Assembly: GCF_006517535.1 (NCBI RefSeq)
Contig: NZ_VHQH01000001.1
Span: forward strand, 186,001 to 250,000
Source: Schumannella sp. 10F1B-5-1
GTDB taxonomy: Bacteria; Actinomycetota; Actinomycetes; Actinomycetales; Microbacteriaceae
DNA length: 64,000 nt
Reading direction: 5' to 3'
Below the pieces are notes generated by a model. It was not told the DNA's origin, ran no database searches, and was given only the letters and a program-made list of their open reading frames with translations. The translations under genes were made by a program, and so were the position numbers. Below, in pieces: positions 59,314 through 64,000 of the stretch (positions are counted from its first letter, which is position 1; every line of letters starts with the position of its first letter).

Positions 59314-59756
59314 GCTTCAACGACACGATCATCGACGAGTTCCGCGCGAACGGCGGGCACGTCAGCACGGCCGGCTTCGGCGACGGGCTCGTGCTGCTGC
59401 ACACGCGCGGCGCGAAGTCGGGCGAGGAGCGGGTGCATCCCGTGGCGGCGTTCCCCGCGGAGTCCTTCGAGGGCGCGGCCGCCTCGGCCGACGCCGGCTG
59501 GCTCGTCGTCGCGTCGGCGGCGGGCGCCCCGACGCATCCGGCCTGGTTCCACAATCTCGTCGCGCATCCCGAGGTCGAGGTCGAGTTCGGCGCCGCCGGA
59601 GCGGTGCAGACGACGCGCGCCCGCGCCGAGGTGCTCGATCGCACGGCGCGGGATGCGGCCTGGGCCGAGATCGTGCGCCGCTCGCCCGGCTTCGGCGGCT
59701 ACGAGAAGAAGACCGACCGCGTCATCCCGGTCGTGCGGGTGACGCCGATCGCCTGA
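59310..59756 (+). CDS. nitroreductase/deazaflavin (F420)-dependent (DDN-like) protein
   Basis: 148 residues. IIDEFRANGGHVSTAGFGDGLVLLHTRGAKSGEERVHPVA and WLVVASAAGAPTHPAWFHNLVAHPEVEVEFG are the signature of the Ddn/Rv1155-like split-barrel family that uses F420H2 as hydride donor. Overlaps the hydrolase stop by 4 nt. Together with the LLM-type gene at 49572 it suggests the organism makes F420. Confidence 0.9.
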   Translation: MSFNDTIIDEFRANGGHVSTAGFGDGLVLLHTRGAKSGEERVHPVAAFPAESFEGAAASADAGWLVVASAAGAPTHPAWFHNLVAHPEVEVEFGAAGAVQTTRARAEVLDRTARDAAWAEIVRRSPGFGGYEKKTDRVIPVVRVTPIA

Positions 59757-59860
59757 GACGCCCGCGCGCCCGCGGATGCGTCCGCGCTCTCGGTCGATAC
59801 GGCGGGACGACGCGTGCGCGGATCCCGAGCGCCGGGACGGCGCTCGGCGCTGGCGTCGCG

Positions 59861-59884
59861 GCGAAGGCCAGAAATGGCCTTCGC
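59861..59884. terminator. bidirectional terminator hairpin
   Basis: GCGAAGGCCA (59861-59870) and TGGCCTTCGC (59875-59884) pair perfectly around GAAA, a classic tetraloop stem, followed by TCTATT. A second stem, CCGAGCGCC (59825-59833) with GGCGCTCGG (59839-59847), precedes it. It stands between the convergent ends at 59756 and 59886. Confidence 0.75.
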
Positions 59885-59885
59885 T

Positions 59886-61040
59886 CTATTGCTCCAGCGC
59901 GCCCAGCAGGTTCGCCGCGACCGTCTGGTGCACCGACTCCGGGTCGGAGGGGTGGTAGATGCCGGCCAGCACATCCCGCTGCAGCCGCGCGAGCTCGCCG
60001 CCGGCCGCATAGCCCGAGCCGCCCGCGACGCGCAGCGCGTGGTCGACCACGACCCGCGCCGTCTCGGTCGCGCGATGCTTCGCGCCCGTCAGTCGCCGGA
60101 ACCACATCGCCCCGTTGTCGACGAGCCCGTCGACGTCGGACGCGAGGGTCTCGAGGTCGGGGGCGAGCGCATCCAGGGCGAGGGCCGCATCCGCCAGTCG
60201 CCACCGGATGTCGGGGTCGGCCGCATACGAGAGTCCGGTGCGCCGGCTCGTGCGCCGGTGCACCGCGGCGACGCCGAGCTCGAGCGCGCGATCCGCGATG
60301 CCGGCGTAGACCGAGCCGATCGACAGCAGGAAGCTCGCGAAGACGGCGAACACGAAGGAGTCGGGGTTCGGCCCGACCGGCAGGATGCGCGACACCCGCT
60401 CCGGCGAGACCGCCGCCCCCTCGAGCACGGTCGTGCGGCTCTGCGTGGCGCGCATGCCGAGCGTGTCCCAGTCGTCGAGGTGCCGCCAGCCGGCGCTGTC
60501 GCGGGTGAGGAATCCGTGCACGAGGCGCGGCTCCGCATCCACCCCGCCGTGCGAGGCCGGAACGCTCTCGGCGCGCCCGAACACGCCGAGCCGCGTCCAC
60601 GCCGGCGCGAGCGAGGTGAACACCTTCGTGCCCGTGAACGCCCAGCCGCCGCCCTCGACCGGCTCGGCCGTCGTCGCCGAGTCCCCGAGCACGAGGTCGT
60701 TGCCCGGCTCGCTGATCGCGAAGGCGAACAGCTCGCCCGCCTCGGCCTCGGCGAGCACCCAGTCGAGTGAGTGGTCGCCGCGTTCGCCCAGGATGCGCGC
60801 CACGCTCGTCCAGACCAGGTGCATGTTGATCGCGAGCGCCGTCGCTGGCGCGTGCGCGGCGAGGCGGCGCTGGTCGCGGATGGTCGCGAGCAGCGGCCGC
60901 GGACGCAGGTACCCGGCCGCGCGCAGCTCGTCGAGATCCTCGGAGAAGAAGGCGTTGTCGCCGTCGTAGCCGGCAGCGCGGCCGCGGATGCGCTCCAGCA
61001 GGTCGTCGGTCAGAACCGTGGGCACCGAGGGCTGCGTCAT
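59886..61040 (-). CDS. acyl-CoA dehydrogenase-like flavoprotein
   Basis: 384 residues. FAFAISEPGNDLVLGDSATTAEP binds the flavin and substrate, TGTKVFTSLAPAWTRLGVFG and DDWDTLGMRATQSRTTVLEGAAV follow the usual order, and HALRVAGGSGYAAGGELARLQRDVLAGIYHP closes the C-terminal helical bundle. No obvious catalytic Glu at the usual site, so it may belong to the monooxygenase/desulfurisation (DszC/HpaB-like) branch. TAGCGT ends 6 nt before the ATG. Confidence 0.85.
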   Translation of the reverse strand: MTQPSVPTVLTDDLLERIRGRAAGYDGDNAFFSEDLDELRAAGYLRPRPLLATIRDQRRLAAHAPATALAINMHLVWTSVARILGERGDHSLDWVLAEAEAGELFAFAISEPGNDLVLGDSATTAEPVEGGGWAFTGTKVFTSLAPAWTRLGVFGRAESVPASHGGVDAEPRLVHGFLTRDSAGWRHLDDWDTLGMRATQSRTTVLEGAAVSPERVSRILPVGPNPDSFVFAVFASFLLSIGSVYAGIADRALELGVAAVHRRTSRRTGLSYAADPDIRWRLADAALALDALAPDLETLASDVDGLVDNGAMWFRRLTGAKHRATETARVVVDHALRVAGGSGYAAGGELARLQRDVLAGIYHPSDPESVHQTVAANLLGALEQ

Positions 61041-61115
61041 GCCCTCACGCTAGGCGCACCGGCCGACACGCGTCAGCACCCACGCGTCAGCACCCGCCGA
61101 CCGCGAAGCCGCGCG

Positions 61116-61481
61116 TCAGTACCCCAGGAACCGCAGCACCGCCACGATCGCCGCGAGCACGAGCATCGCCACGTTGACCGGCAGGTTCGAGAACTCGTGG
61201 CGCTGGATGTGGAAGATCATCGCCGCGATCTGCACCGCCACGAGGCCGAGCGCCGCGATCGGCGCGAGGATCGGCGCGACGCCGAGCAGGATCGGCAGGA
61301 TCAGCCCGAGCGCGCCGAGGATCTCGAGCGCGCCGATGATGCGGGTGCTCGCGATGCCCACCTGCTTCGCCCAGGGGAAGGCGGCGTAGAGCCGCGCATC
61401 CGGCCCGAAGGCCTTGAACCCGCCGGCGGCGAGATACGCCAGGCACAGGAGTCCGGAAACGATCCAGACGAAGATCGACAT
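61116..61481 (-). CDS. DoxX-family membrane protein
   Basis: 121 residues, four membrane helices. IVSGLLCLAYLAAGGFKAFGP at the start and RIIGALEILGALGLILPILLG in helix 2 are typical of DoxX-like quinone-associated membrane proteins. I start at ATG 61481 (MSIFVW); the open frame continues to 61517 but adds only a polar lead. Possible role in redox or lipid homeostasis; unlinked. Confidence 0.85.
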   Translation of the reverse strand: MSIFVWIVSGLLCLAYLAAGGFKAFGPDARLYAAFPWAKQVGIASTRIIGALEILGALGLILPILLGVAPILAPIAALGLVAVQIAAMIFHIQRHEFSNLPVNVAMLVLAAIVAVLRFLGY

Positions 61482-61599
61482 GCGTGGCGCATCCCCTCGG
61501 TAGACAGACCGAGACACCCTACCGAAACCGGGCGCTCACCCCGTTACCGGGTGGATGCGCGTGCACATCCGTGCACCGAACGCCCGCGCGCCACCGGGC

Positions 61600-62775
<1,176 letters not shown>

Positions 62776-62793
62776 GCGGTCGACACTATCGCC

Positions 62794-62817
62794 AATATCT
62801 GACAGGCGTCAGGTATT
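62794..62817. promoter_or_regulatory. TetR operator between GH1 and tetR genes
   Basis: AATATCTGAC (62794-62803) and GTCAGGTATT (62808-62817) are complementary with one mismatch around AGGC: a 24-bp palindrome lying 19 bp from the GH1 start and 41 bp from the tetR ATG. Position and symmetry fit a TetR dimer site controlling both genes. Confidence 0.7.
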
Positions 62818-62857
62818 CAGGATGACCACAGGGTGAGGGATGCGCCATCATAGGGCC

Positions 62858-63517
62858 ATGAGCGAGGGCGAGCAGGGCGGCGCGGGCACCGGGCCCGACG
62901 CCGCGGCGACCCCGGCATCCGACGCCCACGCCCCGCGCGGACCCCGCGGCCCGTACCGCAAGACCGAGGAGCGCCGTCGGCAGATCCTCGATCAGGCCGT
63001 CGTCGTGTTCGCCCGCCGCGGCTATCACTCCGGCTCGCTGCGCGAGATCGCGCGCGGGGTCGGGATGACGGTGCCCGGCATCCTGCACCACTTCGGCGAC
63101 AAGGAGTCGCTGTTCCAGGCGGTGCTCGCCGAGCGCGACCAGCGCGTGCGCCAGGCCGCCGGCGACGTGAGCGAGCAGAACCTGATCGAGCAGTTCCGCG
63201 CCGTCATGCGCGCGGTCGCCGACGAGCCCGGGCTCTCGTCGCTCTACACGATCGTCTCGGCCGAGGCGACCGACCACGAGCATCCCGCCCACGGCGACTT
63301 CCGCGAGCGCTACGCCGAGAACGCGCGCGGCGTCATCCCCGCGCTGATCGCCGGGCAGCAGGACGGCACCGTGCGCGCCGACCTCGACGTCATGCAGGCG
63401 GCCCGCGTCATCCCCGCGGTCATGGACGGGCTGCAGCAGCAGTGGCTGCTGGATGCGACCTTCGACCTCGAGACGGCGTTCGACGACTTCCTGCGCGGGT
63501 ACCTGCTGCCGCGCTGA
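62858..63517 (+). CDS. TetR-family regulator
   Basis: 219 residues from ATG 62858. RRRQILDQAVVVFARRGYHSGSLREIARGVGMTVPGILHHFGDKESLFQAVL is a canonical TetR HTH; the C-terminal helical domain (TetR_C_33-like: RVIPAVMDGLQQQWLLD) binds an unknown ligand. CATCAT ends 6 nt before this ATG, preferred over 62840. Likely represses the GH1 gene. Related regulators control sugar or lipid genes. Confidence 0.9.
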   Translation: MSEGEQGGAGTGPDAAATPASDAHAPRGPRGPYRKTEERRRQILDQAVVVFARRGYHSGSLREIARGVGMTVPGILHHFGDKESLFQAVLAERDQRVRQAAGDVSEQNLIEQFRAVMRAVADEPGLSSLYTIVSAEATDHEHPAHGDFRERYAENARGVIPALIAGQQDGTVRADLDVMQAARVIPAVMDGLQQQWLLDATFDLETAFDDFLRGYLLPR

Positions 63518-63551
63518 TCCTGCGCGTCCTTCCCTGCGCTCGCCGACCGGA

Positions 63552-64000
63552 TCAGCGCAGCCGCGCGAGCTCCTCGGCGATCGCCCGCACGCCGACCTCG
63601 ACCTCGGCGAACGACGTCGTCAGCGGCGAGAGCCCGAGCCGGATGCCGTCGGGTCGCCGGAAGTCGGGGATCACCCCGCGCTCCCACAGGCGCGGCATGA
63701 TCGCCTCGAACGCCGGGTGGTCGAGCGTGACGTGGGCGCCGCGGCGGGCGGGATCGCGGGGGCTCGCGAGCCGCGCATCCGGGATCAGCTCGTCGGCGAG
63801 CGCGATCGCATGCTCGGTCAGCGCGACGCCCTTGGCCCGGATCGCGGGGATGCCGGCCTCGGCGATGAGCTCGAGCGAGGCCTCGAGCGCGACGGTCGCG
63901 AGGATGGGCGGGGTTCCGCTGAGCACGCGCCGCACCCCGTCGGCGGGCGCGTAGCCCTGCCCCATCTCGAAGGGACGCGCCGAGCCGAGCCAGCCCTGGA
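63552..64000 (-). CDS. kynU: kynureninase (C-terminal part; start beyond window)
   Basis: The frame is open to the right edge; upstream codons read GWLGSARPFEMGQGY, matching the kynureninase motif GWxGHARPF with Ser for His. RRVLSGTPPILATVALEASLELIAEAG and GAHVTLDHPAFEAI...RGVIPDFRRPDGIRLGLSPLTTSFAEV are C-terminal domain features. PLP-dependent hydrolysis of kynurenine in tryptophan breakdown. Only the last 150 residues are visible; PLP lysine lies outside. Confidence 0.85.
   Translation of the reverse strand, partial: QGWLGSARPFEMGQGYAPADGVRRVLSGTPPILATVALEASLELIAEAGIPAIRAKGVALTEHAIALADELIPDARLASPRDPARRGAHVTLDHPAFEAIMPRLWERGVIPDFRRPDGIRLGLSPLTTSFAEVEVGVRAIAEELARLR

Overview
The window comes from a high-GC Gram-positive actinobacterium, most likely Microbacteriaceae or a close relative. 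Pointers are the roughly 70% GC content, the gene set (DUF2510 protein, SCO6880-type conjugation protein, F420-type oxidoreductase, DrrAB-like ABC exporter) and the many leaderless promoters.

Positions 1 to about 18.17 kb are the right-hand part of an integrated, plasmid-like conjugative element inserted at the 3' end of a tRNA-Ser(UGA) gene (18174-18261). From the tRNA inward it carries a tyrosine integrase, an XRE repressor divergent from an excisionase-type gene across an array of operators, and a winged-helix replication-type protein. Next come iteron-like repeats, a ParA/ribbon-helix-helix partition pair, and a hairpin-rich 419-bp gap beside a replication-relaxation-type gene. A DprA-like gene follows. 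The rest is a long, translationally coupled type IV secretion operon: coupling ATPase, ParA-like ATPase, small pilin-like membrane protein, VirB8/TcpC-like, VirB6/TrbL-like, SCO6880, VirB4-like and a two-domain peptidoglycan hydrolase. A large cargo ATPase (3-2500) is broken by a frameshift and cut by the window edge. The left end of the element is outside the window.

Positions 18.3-64 kb look like core chromosome. In order: MerR and a CPBP protease; small membrane proteins; MFS/GntR; HAD phosphatase and serS; a diacylglycerol-kinase-like gene; pheA with small membrane genes; pgm; GNAT genes; a VanY-type carboxypeptidase; a lipoate ligase; a MarR/MFS pair; an aldo/keto reductase; the conserved ATP-grasp/alpha-E/transglutaminase trio; and a nonulosonate (sialic-acid-like) cluster of glycosyltransferase-like gene, neuB and neuA. 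After that come VOC and F420-type oxidoreductase genes, an orphan AAA ATPase, a DrrAB-type exporter, a 1133-aa AfsR/SARP-like regulator, esterases, an acyl-CoA dehydrogenase-like enzyme, DoxX, a GH1 glucosidase with a divergent TetR gene, and a partial kynU.

Two sequence-level patterns run through the chromosomal part. At least 18 genes have a TAnnnT-like -10 hexamer ending exactly 6 nt before the start codon, which fits leaderless transcription. Long palindromes, some in duplicate, sit in intergenic gaps, almost always at 3' ends of genes; one copy has become part of the coding sequence of the AfsR-like regulator.
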